Both the position numbers and the translations under genes were made by a program. Positions 20,185 to 28,198 of a stretch of DNA of 64,000 bases are shown here, one piece after another (position 1 is the stretch's first letter; each line of letters begins with the position of its first letter). The stretch spans positions 124,001 to 188,000 of the forward strand of contig NZ_RBWE01000001.1 of NCBI RefSeq assembly GCF_003627965.1. The letters are read 5' to 3'. The notes under the pieces were generated by a model. It worked only from the letters and a program-made list of their open reading frames with translations. It was not told where the DNA came from and did not search any database. The DNA is from Desulfofundulus salinus (lineage in GTDB: Bacteria; Bacillota; Desulfotomaculia; Desulfotomaculales; Desulfovirgulaceae).

Positions 20185-20591
20185 TATGGTTTCAAAATTT
20201 CCTGCAATAACTCAGACGCCCTTACTATTTTTATTCCAGCATACTCTCCTAACTGTAAGAGATGCTTGTCACCGGTGACAATGTAACTGGCCCTTCCGGC
20301 TATGGCGCATTCGAGAACCATGTTATCGTCCGGGTCCGCTGTAATTATATCCACCTTTTGTACCGGCCGGACAAAGATAATTACCGGCAATAGCCTACCT
20401 ATAAACCCGTCAATTTCCTCATCCTTGAAACCAAACTTGGGATATTGGGTTACACGGTAAAACTCGCTTAAAATCTGCGCGGAAAGGCAGAGCTCCAATT
20501 TTGACTCCAACACCATCTCGACAACGGCGGCCTCTGCACCCTTCCAGCCCAGGGCTGAAATGAAGACATTGGTATCCACCGTTATCCTCAT
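20184..20591 (-). CDS. PIN-domain toxin (putative ribonuclease)
   Basis: Probable VapC-type or PRORP-unrelated PIN ribonuclease, toxin of a type II pair. Acidic active-site residues appear in MRITVDTNVFISAL at the N-terminus, ITADPDDNMVLECAIAG in the middle and YIVTGDKHLLQL. 135 residues. ATG 20591 overlaps the antitoxin stop as ATGA, so translation is coupled. The pair has its own promoter and terminator, a self-contained module inserted between mbl and the protease gene. Confidence 0.88.
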   Translation of the reverse strand: MRITVDTNVFISALGWKGAEAAVVEMVLESKLELCLSAQILSEFYRVTQYPKFGFKDEEIDGFIGRLLPVIIFVRPVQKVDIITADPDDNMVLECAIAGRASYIVTGDKHLLQLGEYAGIKIVRASELLQEILKP

Positions 20592-20848
20592 TCTGTGACG
20601 CCTCGTGCCCATTTGATGGCCGCCTCGACATCATCAGGGGTTATACCTTCCCTTTTAAATCTTTCCCTGATCGGTCTGGCAAAATCATCGAAATCATTGG
20701 GCGGCACCATTTTCTTTATTTCCACGCGGGAACCCTTCTTCTCAAAAAGAATGTAGTCCCCTTTTTTGATGTTCAGGAATTTCCTCAACTCCAGGGGAAG
20801 GGTTACCTGTCCTTTTGTGGTTATCCTGGCGATGTAAAGTTCGCTCAT
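20588..20848 (-). CDS. AbrB/MazE-type antitoxin
   Basis: DNA-binding antitoxin partner of the PIN protein. The swapped-hairpin AbrB domain is ITTKGQVTLPLELRKFLNIKKGDYILF near the N-terminus. The C-terminal part (FARPIRERFKREGITPDDVEAAIKW) would bind and block the toxin. ATG 20848 follows AAGGGGATGATT. 86 residues. It most likely represses its own promoter at 20884-20912. Confidence 0.85.
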   Translation of the reverse strand: MSELYIARITTKGQVTLPLELRKFLNIKKGDYILFEKKGSRVEIKKMVPPNDFDDFARPIRERFKREGITPDDVEAAIKWARGVTE

Positions 20849-20883
20849 AATAATCATCCCCTTGGTAATACATTCTTGCATGT

Positions 20884-20912
20884 AGGATATCATCACCTTT
20901 CTTATCAGTCAA
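20884..20912 (-). promoter_or_regulatory. Promoter of the AbrB/PIN operon
   Basis: On the minus strand, -35 TTGACT, a 17-base spacer, -10 TATCCT, about 35 bases before the antitoxin ATG. Confidence 0.65.
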
Positions 20913-21132
20913 GAACCATGTGTAAAAATTTTTTTGCTCCTAACCCTTCCCGGTGAAACCTTTTACCCCAAAAAAACGTCTTAATGTTGGAGGTCAGAAG
21001 AGGGGAGGGGTGGCTGATAGTTAAGAAATTTAAGTATTTATTTTTACCGGCAGGAAAGTCATTTTCTATGTAGAACTTTCATTTCAGTCAGGAACAGGAA
21101 ATAAGCCCTGCTCTTTTCAAGGAGACCGGATC

Positions 21133-24100
21133 ATGCGTAAATGGTTTCAGCGCTACCGTCTGCCGGCGGTTTTGCTTTTCCTGGCAGCGGGGATTGGTTT
21201 GCTTTTTGCCTGTGCCCTGCCGGGCGTGGAAGAGGCGAAGAACCGGGCCGATGCCGGAGCACCTGACGCCCTTCCCGGCGGCGGCAACGATGAACGGGTC
21301 ATCGACGCCGGCCCGGACGACCTGGGCCTGTATTCTTTATGCCTTTCCCGGCACCTGCAGCCGGCTGAGCTGGAGCAGCTGCGCCGGCTGGCGGAAGTGG
21401 GTGATGTCACCGGCGGCGGATCACTTCTGGTGCGCTGTTCCGCAAAACGGGTGAAGGACCTGGCGGCATTGCCTTATATAAAGGAAGTAAAGCCGTATGC
21501 ACCGGAGGAAAAATTAAAAACCCTGGTTCAGGCCGGTTTATATGCGGATGAAAAGAAAGCTCTGGAAACTCCCGCCCGGGACGCTGCGAAACCCCCTGAT
21601 CCAGCCCCCGCACCGGAAGGCGGCGCTTCCGGCACGGCGGGAGGAGCTGGCGGCGGCCAGATTACCGTCAACCTGGTGGTTTTTCACCCCCGGGACAAGG
21701 ATGGCCTGGCCGCACTGGTGAAAACCCGCGGGGGAGAGGTATTGCGGGGGCTAAATGAAGAGGGGAGCGTGCTGCGGGCGCGCCTGCCCAAACGCGAACT
21801 GCCCGGACTGGCTTCCTCTCCCCTGGTGCTGCGCATCGAACCATATACCGCCCCACGTTTCTTAAACGACCGGGGGGCCGGCATAGTGGGCGCAAGCCCC
21901 CTGCAGGCTCCGGGGTTTGTTGCCCCCGGCGGTTTAAACGGCGCCGGTCAGGTGGTGGCCCTGGCCGACAGTGGCCTGGGAGACGGCGATCTGGAGAACC
22001 TGCACCCGGACTTGAAAGACATACCCGGGCAAAAACCAAAGGTAATCATGCTCAAATCATGGTCCGGCCGCGCCAGGGCCGATGACCCGGTAGGGCACGG
22101 CACCCACATGGCCGCCACCATAGCCGGCACCGGTGCCGCTTCCGGGGGCCAGTTTGCCGGCCTGGCTCCGGGGGCCAGCCTTTATTTTCAGGGCATTCTC
22201 AATAAAGAGGGGAAGATCGATCCCCCGGCGGACCTGACGGCCCTGTTCCGCCCGGCCTACGCGGCGGCCGCCCGCATTCACGTGGACGGCTGGGGCATTC
22301 CCGTGAACGCCTACCTGAGCAGTGCCGCCCAGACCGACGCCTTTGTGCGGCAAAACCCGGACTTCCTGGTTATCTTCGGTGCGGGCAACTCCGGGCCGGG
22401 CGCCGGGACCCTCACTGCCGAGGCCAACAGCAAAAACGCCCTGGTGGTAGGGGCCAGCGAAAGTGTGCGTCCCTCCTTCGGGCCCGCCAGCGACAATGCG
22501 GGGGAAGTGGCCTCCTTTTCCAGCCGGGGGCCGGCCAAAGACGGGCGTATTCGCCCCGACCTGGTGGCCCCGGGGACGGGTATTGTTTCGGCCCGTTCCC
22601 CCCTGGTAAAGGGGAATTTCCCGGCCAACCCGCAGTACACCCGTTTACAGGGAACCAGCATGGCGGCGGCCGTCACCGGCGGGGCGGCCGCCCTTTTGCG
22701 GCAGTACTTCCAGCAGGAGGGATTAAAGGCGCCTTCGGCGGCCCTGCTCAAAGCGGCCCTGATCAACGGAGCCGCCCCTATGGACGGGGAAGGGGCGGGG
22801 TTCGGCCGCCTGGATCTAACCGCCACGGTGCTGGGGCTCGCGGAAAAGACCTTCCTTTACGCCGATGAATCCGCTCCCCTGGCCGCTGGGGACAGTAAGA
22901 CCTACCGGTTCACGGTGGAAGATACCTCCCGCCCCTTCAAGGCCACCCTGGCCTGGACCGACCCTCCCGCCGAGCCGGGAGCGGGCCGGGCGCTGGTCAA
23001 CGACCTGGACCTGGTGGTGGTCGGCCCGGACGGCAGGGAATACCTGGGCAACGCTAAGGGTGGGGGCGGGCGGGACGACCGCAACAATGTGGAACAGGTG
23101 TTGATATCACACCCCGCCAGGGGTACATATACGGTTATAGTGCGGGGTACGGACGTACGCCGGGGCGCAAAACCCTCCTCACCGCCCGGGCAGGATTTCG
23201 CCCTGGTTTACGGCCAGCCCCTGGCCAAAAAGGTTATTGCCGCTGCGGATGAAAAAAGCCGCCAGGTACGCTTTACCGACGGTACCACGGCGGTATTCCC
23301 CGAGCAGGGACGCATTGCCCTGGGCAGCAAAACCCCGCCCTGGACCATCAATCACGCCCTGCCCGGCGCGGAAGTCTATTTAGGTGACGGCAACCGCATT
23401 CTCTATCTTGCAGGCAGCGTCTGGCGGCAAAATGCGGCGGAGCTGCTGCCCCTGGCCTCCGGAACCCTGCTCCAGGAGGCCAGCCCCGGGGCGCGGGAAG
23501 GGGGCTTCTACCTGGACCGGCGGGCAGAAAGCCCCCTGTGGGTCAACGATAGCCCGGCTGGTGTGCGGGATATTCCCCCGGGCGTACGCCTGTGGGCCTC
23601 CATCAATCCCACCACCCAGATGGCCTGGCGGGTATGGGTCTGGTTCCGGGAAGAGGAAGGCATTATTGACCGGGTGGATCTGGAGCACAGGCAAATTTAC
23701 CTGCTGGGGCGGCAGCAGCCCTACCGGCTGGCTGCCGGCGCCACTTACGCCTTTGACGACCGGCTGGCTTCCGCCAGCCCGGAGGATTTGCCCTACGGTT
23801 ATCCGGTAACCGGGGACCCGTCTCAACTGGCCCCGGGGATGAAAGTAAGGCTGATGCTTTCCCCGGGCCAGGACGAAGTGGTCTACCTGGGGGTGCAGCG
23901 CACCCTGGCCGTGGGCACTGTGGAAGAGATGGATCCCGGCCGGAGCTGGTTGAAGCTCCAGGGGGCGGGGCGTTACCGGCTCATGCCCGGCCTTCCGGTA
24001 ACCCTGGACGGGAGGGCCGCCTCCCCCGGCGATATCGCTCCGGGAGACCATGTATGCCTGCTTTTGGCGGGCGACCAGGCCATATCCATAGACGCCCACC

Positions 24101-25605
24101 GGCAGGTGATCTACGGGCAGGTAGTTTTTTATAAAGAAGAAGACAGAACCATTCTTCTGGTGGACAGCCGGAATAAAATGCGCTCCCTGGCCATTACCCC
24201 GGACACCCTCTTTTTCCGCTGGGGCCGGCCCAATGAACCGTCCTCATTGCTGTCCGGGGAATGGGTACGCGTGATCATGGCCGGGGATGCGAGCTGCGCC
24301 CTGCGGGTCGATGTGGCCGAAGTAGCCGCCAGCGGTAACGCCCGGCTGGCCGGGGTGGACCCTGGCCGGGGAACGGTTAATTTCTCCGGGGATCAGGAAG
24401 GTCGCCTTTCCTCCCGCACCCTGATCACCAAAAACGGCTATCCCGTGGGCGTGGAAGACCTCCTGCCCGGGGAAGAGGTGGAATTCACCATTCTGGCCGG
24501 CCTCCAGGGAGAAACAGGGGTGATGGCGGCCATCAACGCTCGCTCCCGCGAGGGGGTACCTGCTCCTTCCTTGCAGGCTGCCTGCCTGCCGGCAGGTAAT
24601 GGTTTTGTAGTTCAGGGCAAAACCTCGGCCGACAAAATATATATATATCTGCAAGAAGGCGCCCCACTGCTTGTCTCCCCCGATGTCCGGGGTTACTTCG
24701 AAACCCGTCTGCCCCGGAATACCGGTGACACCATCCTGCTGGTGGCCGTGGACCGGCGCAATGGGGGCGTGGCCGGCGAATACCTGACCGTCTCCCTGGA
24801 GGCCCTGTTCAGCGACCTGCAGGGCCACTGGGCGAGAAAGGAAATCGGGGAACTGGCTCAGCTGGGGCTGGTCGGCGGCTATCCCGGCGGGAAATTCCAC
24901 CCCGAAAAGACGGTCACCCGGGCGGAGTTCACCCTGATGCTGGTGCGGGTGCTCAAAGAATCGCACCTTCCAGTTGAGGCGGAGCCCCCGCCGGCGGGTC
25001 AACTGCCATCTTCTTCCGGAAATGTTCCGGCACATGGGCCGGGTAACGACAACGACGGCCGGGCCGCAAATTCCGCGCCCTCCGACCTGCCGTCCTGGGC
25101 TGAAAAAGGAATCCGGGAAGCCATCCTCCGGGGCATCGTTTCCGGCTACCCGGATGGAACCTTTAAACCGGACCGGCCGGTCAACCGGGCGGAAGCGGCG
25201 GCCATCCTGGCCCGGGTGCTGCAGGTGACCGGCCTGGTTGGAGAGGGCGGGGAAGCTGGCAATACCGGGGCAGACCGCCATATACGAAACACAGGTGCTT
25301 CCGCCGCCCACGGAGGCGCTTCCGGAGAAACGGGAGATGCAGCTGCCGTTGCTGCTCAGCTCCGGCAGCCGGTCGCCGCGGGCGGTTCGGGTGATCCAGC
25401 CATGGCAGGGACGGGCTCTTTACCCGCTTACCGGGACTGGGACGCCGTGCCGGACTGGGTGCGCCCTTCCGTAATCCTGGTTTCTGCCTCGCGGCTGATG
25501 GTTGGGTACCCCGATGGGCGCTTCGGCCCGGTAGAGCCCCTCACCCGCGCCCAGGCGGCGGTAATTGCCTGGCGTTTGCGTGCACTGATAACTGCCTCCA
25601 GCTGA
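21133..25605 (+). CDS. Large secreted S8 (subtilisin-like) protease with three C-terminal SLH domains, possible lipoprotein
   Basis: Cell-surface protease of 1490 residues. A hydrophobic N-terminus ends in LLFACALPG, which resembles a lipobox, so lipid anchoring is possible. The catalytic triad is visible: Asp279 in VVALADSGLGD, His322 in VGHGTHMAA and Ser509 in LQGTSMAAAV, with the oxyanion Asn in FGAGNSGPG. A beta-rich domain like those following subtilases spans about 560-700, and a long region of beta repeats follows. Three SLH domains lie near 1225-1275, 1320-1367 and 1432-1487 (WARKEIGEL, WAEKGIREA, WVRPSVILV), separated by Gly/Ala-rich linkers. SLH domains bind pyruvylated wall polymer, and CsaB is encoded at 53 kb. 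AAGGAG precedes the ATG. It may serve in surface protein turnover or peptide scavenging. Confidence 0.92.
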   Translation: MRKWFQRYRLPAVLLFLAAGIGLLFACALPGVEEAKNRADAGAPDALPGGGNDERVIDAGPDDLGLYSLCLSRHLQPAELEQLRRLAEVGDVTGGGSLLVRCSAKRVKDLAALPYIKEVKPYAPEEKLKTLVQAGLYADEKKALETPARDAAKPPDPAPAPEGGASGTAGGAGGGQITVNLVVFHPRDKDGLAALVKTRGGEVLRGLNEEGSVLRARLPKRELPGLASSPLVLRIEPYTAPRFLNDRGAGIVGASPLQAPGFVAPGGLNGAGQVVALADSGLGDGDLENLHPDLKDIPGQKPKVIMLKSWSGRARADDPVGHGTHMAATIAGTGAASGGQFAGLAPGASLYFQGILNKEGKIDPPADLTALFRPAYAAAARIHVDGWGIPVNAYLSSAAQTDAFVRQNPDFLVIFGAGNSGPGAGTLTAEANSKNALVVGASESVRPSFGPASDNAGEVASFSSRGPAKDGRIRPDLVAPGTGIVSARSPLVKGNFPANPQYTRLQGTSMAAAVTGGAAALLRQYFQQEGLKAPSAALLKAALINGAAPMDGEGAGFGRLDLTATVLGLAEKTFLYADESAPLAAGDSKTYRFTVEDTSRPFKATLAWTDPPAEPGAGRALVNDLDLVVVGPDGREYLGNAKGGGGRDDRNNVEQVLISHPARGTYTVIVRGTDVRRGAKPSSPPGQDFALVYGQPLAKKVIAAADEKSRQVRFTDGTTAVFPEQGRIALGSKTPPWTINHALPGAEVYLGDGNRILYLAGSVWRQNAAELLPLASGTLLQEASPGAREGGFYLDRRAESPLWVNDSPAGVRDIPPGVRLWASINPTTQMAWRVWVWFREEEGIIDRVDLEHRQIYLLGRQQPYRLAAGATYAFDDRLASASPEDLPYGYPVTGDPSQLAPGMKVRLMLSPGQDEVVYLGVQRTLAVGTVEEMDPGRSWLKLQGAGRYRLMPGLPVTLDGRAASPGDIAPGDHVCLLLAGDQAISIDAHRQVIYGQVVFYKEEDRTILLVDSRNKMRSLAITPDTLFFRWGRPNEPSSLLSGEWVRVIMAGDASCALRVDVAEVAASGNARLAGVDPGRGTVNFSGDQEGRLSSRTLITKNGYPVGVEDLLPGEEVEFTILAGLQGETGVMAAINARSREGVPAPSLQAACLPAGNGFVVQGKTSADKIYIYLQEGAPLLVSPDVRGYFETRLPRNTGDTILLVAVDRRNGGVAGEYLTVSLEALFSDLQGHWARKEIGELAQLGLVGGYPGGKFHPEKTVTRAEFTLMLVRVLKESHLPVEAEPPPAGQLPSSSGNVPAHGPGNDNDGRAANSAPSDLPSWAEKGIREAILRGIVSGYPDGTFKPDRPVNRAEAAAILARVLQVTGLVGEGGEAGNTGADRHIRNTGASAAHGGASGETGDAAAVAAQLRQPVAAGGSGDPAMAGTGSLPAYRDWDAVPDWVRPSVILVSASRLMVGYPDGRFGPVEPLTRAQAAVIAWRLRALITASS

Positions 25606-25677
25606 GGCTTTTCTTACTCCTTATATGGAAAGATTTCCTTACATATGTTTTAAACTTCTCCAGCTTTGAAAGTCAAT

Positions 25678-25713
25678 AAAAAACCGGGTTCAACATTAAG
25701 CTGAACCCGGTTT
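25678..25713 (-). terminator. Terminator between convergent protease and anti-sigma genes
   Basis: Perfect 12-base-pair stem AAACCGGGTTCA / TGAACCCGGTTT with a nine-base loop. On the minus strand it is followed by a run of T, so it ends the anti-sigma transcript, and it may also stop the plus-strand protease transcript. Confidence 0.85.
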
Positions 25714-25725
25714 AAAATTCAATGA

Positions 25726-27069
25726 CTACTCCTGCAGCCACACCACCACTACCTGCTGGCCGGCTTCCTGGTCCCACGCGGCCAGCTGCTGTTCCAGGGA
25801 CTTGATCTGTTGATCCAGGGCGTCCGCTTCGGCCCCGTCAGTGGTCTGGTTGCGTTTGGCTATGAGGGCCTGGTAGCGGTCCAGGGTGGAGGCGAACTGC
25901 TGGGAAATGTCCTGGCTCTGCTGCTGCCGGTCCATCACCCGCCCCAGGCCGGAGGCCGTGGCGGTGAAGGACGTGGCCCGCTCCACCGGAACCACAAAGC
26001 GCAGGATTTCCACCGTATGCCCATCCACCCGCTGCCGGCCGAAGCTCTGGTAGCTGCTACCTCCCGCTGCGGCCAGCAGTGTCTTTTTCGCCGCCTGCAG
26101 GTCGGCCACCTGCACCTTTAACAGCGTACTTTCAATGGTGCGGGTCTGGTTCAGGAATACACGCGGTTCAATGGCAACACCGCTGCCAGCCTTGCTGCTT
26201 ACAGATTGTCCGGTGTTTGCCGCGATGGCGACGCCCTGTTTGTTGTCACTTTGCCGGGGCTGTTCAGGCCGGCTCTTTTGTCCTTCCCCGTTTGCAGCCC
26301 GGCCGGGAGCAGCCGGCACATGGAAACGATTGTCATCATTGTTTGTCTTATCGACCCTGTCACGGGGCCCGGCGGGCGCGTTTTCCCGTTCACCGGGGGT
26401 TTGGGTTTCCCGGGGTTCGTTGTTTGAATTTGCCGGCACATCCCCGCCCGGCTTATCCGTCTTTACTATTGCATTACCGCTGCCCGGGGTCTGTTCACTT
26501 TGCCCGGAGTTATCCACCACCACGGGTAAACCGTTCAACCCCGCCGGAGGCCACCAGTAACGGGCGGCAAAGCTGGCGGAACCCGCCAGCAATATGACCG
26601 CGGCGGCCGCTGCCGCCACTCCTTTGCGCCAGGTGCCGGAAAGCCCCTGCCACCACCTTCCGGGCGTCCATATCCGCGCGGTATGGCCTTTTTTTCGTCC
26701 AAAATCGCCCGCCTGGGCGGCAGGAAAAACCTTCGCCCCGGGCAGTCCACCGGCGGCTGCCGGTTCTGCTGCTTTATGCACATGACGGGCAGGCACTTCC
26801 GGCCCGGCAGAGGCTTCGCTCGCGCTATAAGCCTCCTGGGCAGATAAGGACTCCTTCAGCCGGGACATTACCTGTGCGCTAAACCCTTCCGGCGGCGCCA
26901 CCGCTCTGGACATGCCCCTTAACGCCAGGGTTATGGCCTGCCAGTCTGCCAGTTCCCCGGCACAGGCGGGACACTCCCGCAGGTGTTCCTGGAGCCGGCG
27001 GGCCTCTTCTTTTGCCAGTTCCCCGTCCAGCCAGGGGTAAAAAAGTTGTCTCGCTTCCCGGCATTTCAT
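25726..27069 (-). CDS. Anti-sigma factor with zinc finger and C-terminal DUF4349-like domain
   Basis: Membrane anti-sigma factor for the ECF sigma encoded upstream. Residues 1-50 form a zf-HC2 domain (MKCREARQLFYPWLDGELAKEE, then HLRECPACAGEL in the HxxxCxxC pattern). A membrane helix (VAAAAAAVILLAGSASFAA) lies near residue 165. The outer part has a Pro/Asn/Gly-rich linker, then a domain starting RTIESTLLKVQVADLQAAKK and ending in a coiled coil, as in DUF4349. That sensor domain is unusual on a zinc-finger anti-sigma. ATG 27069 follows GAAGGTG. 447 residues. Confidence 0.85.
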   Translation of the reverse strand: MKCREARQLFYPWLDGELAKEEARRLQEHLRECPACAGELADWQAITLALRGMSRAVAPPEGFSAQVMSRLKESLSAQEAYSASEASAGPEVPARHVHKAAEPAAAGGLPGAKVFPAAQAGDFGRKKGHTARIWTPGRWWQGLSGTWRKGVAAAAAAVILLAGSASFAARYWWPPAGLNGLPVVVDNSGQSEQTPGSGNAIVKTDKPGGDVPANSNNEPRETQTPGERENAPAGPRDRVDKTNNDDNRFHVPAAPGRAANGEGQKSRPEQPRQSDNKQGVAIAANTGQSVSSKAGSGVAIEPRVFLNQTRTIESTLLKVQVADLQAAKKTLLAAAGGSSYQSFGRQRVDGHTVEILRFVVPVERATSFTATASGLGRVMDRQQQSQDISQQFASTLDRYQALIAKRNQTTDGAEADALDQQIKSLEQQLAAWDQEAGQQVVVVWLQE

Positions 27070-27115
27070 GGTGTTCACCTTCTTGTCGCGCATCCACATG
27101 CCCCGGAAAGGCAAC

Positions 27116-27772
27116 TCACCTGGTCCGGCCTGCGCCGGCACCTTCTTTTAAGACTACCGCCCGCCCGTGCTTGCTTTTCCCGCCCGGTAACGCCATTCCC
27201 GCTTCTTCCGCCAGGGCGGATACTCTTTTCTTCAGGGCGTCCCGCGCCCGGTTCAGCCGGGATTTTACCGTACCCAGGGAAAGATCAAGCATCCGGGCAA
27301 TTTCATCATAGCTGTAGCCTTCCACTTCACGCAGGATGAGCACGGCCCGCTGTTCGGCGGACAGCTCCTTCAAGGCCCGGCCCACCAGGCCCCGGAATTC
27401 CTTTTCCTCCAGCTCCTCCTCCGGGTTGCCGGCAGCGGCCGCCACCTCCCGGGGAACTTCTCCGTCACCGGTATGTACCGGTTCGTCCAGTGAAATGAGG
27501 TTCACATTGCCGCGCCGCCGTTTCATGTTCAGCCAGAGGTTGACGGCAATGCGGTGCAACCAGGTGCCGAAATCCGCCTCAAAACGGAAGCTGCCAAGGG
27601 AGCGGTACGCCCGGATAAAAACTTCCTGGGCCAGATCCTGGGCATCGGCATGGTTGCCTGTTAACTGGTAGCTCAAGCTGTATACCCTTTGCTGGTACAT
27701 CTGTACCAGCTGCTCAAAAGCCACCAGATCCTGTTCCTGGGAACGCTGTATGAGGTGTTTGATGGCATCCAA
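27116..27772 (-). CDS. ECF RNA polymerase sigma factor
   Basis: Sigma-70 family group 4 factor (SigW/RpoE-like). Region 2 reads DAQDLAQEVFIRAYRSLGSF and GTWLHRIAVNL; region 4 reads LSAEQRAVLILREVEGYSYDEIARML and LGTVKSRLNRAR. TTG 27772 is chosen because AGGAGTGG lies about eight bases upstream and LDAIKHLIQRSQEQD is a usual start; upstream in-frame codons have no family similarity. 219 residues including a basic C-terminal tail. The anti-sigma gene begins 46 bases downstream. The targets are unknown, but surface proteases flank the pair on both sides. Confidence 0.92.
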   Translation of the reverse strand: MDAIKHLIQRSQEQDLVAFEQLVQMYQQRVYSLSYQLTGNHADAQDLAQEVFIRAYRSLGSFRFEADFGTWLHRIAVNLWLNMKRRRGNVNLISLDEPVHTGDGEVPREVAAAAGNPEEELEEKEFRGLVGRALKELSAEQRAVLILREVEGYSYDEIARMLDLSLGTVKSRLNRARDALKKRVSALAEEAGMALPGGKSKHGRAVVLKEGAGAGRTR

Positions 27773-27909
27773 GGGGAAGCCACTCCTAAAAGATGCCCCA
27801 AACCTCGTCTTACCTGTTAGACACCTTTTTACGGCCAAAAGTTCCGGCCGGCAGCGGCTTGGGGCAAAAAATTTTGTATCTATACTAAATACGCGCTGGC
27901 ACGCACAAT

Positions 27910-27969
27910 TTTGGAGGTAATTCCCCACCATTTACTCCCTGAATTTCGTGCAGGAAAACTACCTCCAAA
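27910..27969. promoter_or_regulatory. Inverted repeat upstream of the ECF sigma gene
   Basis: TTTGGAGGTA (27910-27919) and TACCTCCAAA (27960-27969) are a perfect 10-base inverted repeat 40 bases apart, about 140 bases upstream of the sigma start. It lies in the 426-base divergent region between the sigma gene and the second protease gene. It may be an operator or a stem. Confidence 0.4.
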
Positions 27970-28038
27970 CAGGGCGCCTTACGGTTCCATTTCATATATA
28001 ATACTATAGTACCATGTTTCCCCTGACCGGGCAATTAG

Positions 28039-28076
28039 TTAACTATGAAAACAATAAAATTGATTAACTATAAAAA
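28039..28076. promoter_or_regulatory. Direct repeat pair upstream of the second protease gene
   Basis: TTAACTATGAAAA (28039) and TTAACTATAAAAA (28064) share 12 of 13 bases and start 25 bases apart. They lie in an AT-rich leader about 130 bases before the ATG at 28199 and could be a regulator binding pair. A TATAAT lies at 27997-28002 without a clear -35. Confidence 0.4.
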
Positions 28077-28198
28077 GAGCCGCTTTTTGCCCCCGATTAC
28101 CGCGTATCATTAAAAATATCCGGATTGGTGACGGAGGAAAATCATAGAAACAGTCGAAATATATCTGTGGAAACAACGTTGGAGAAAGGAGACGCATC

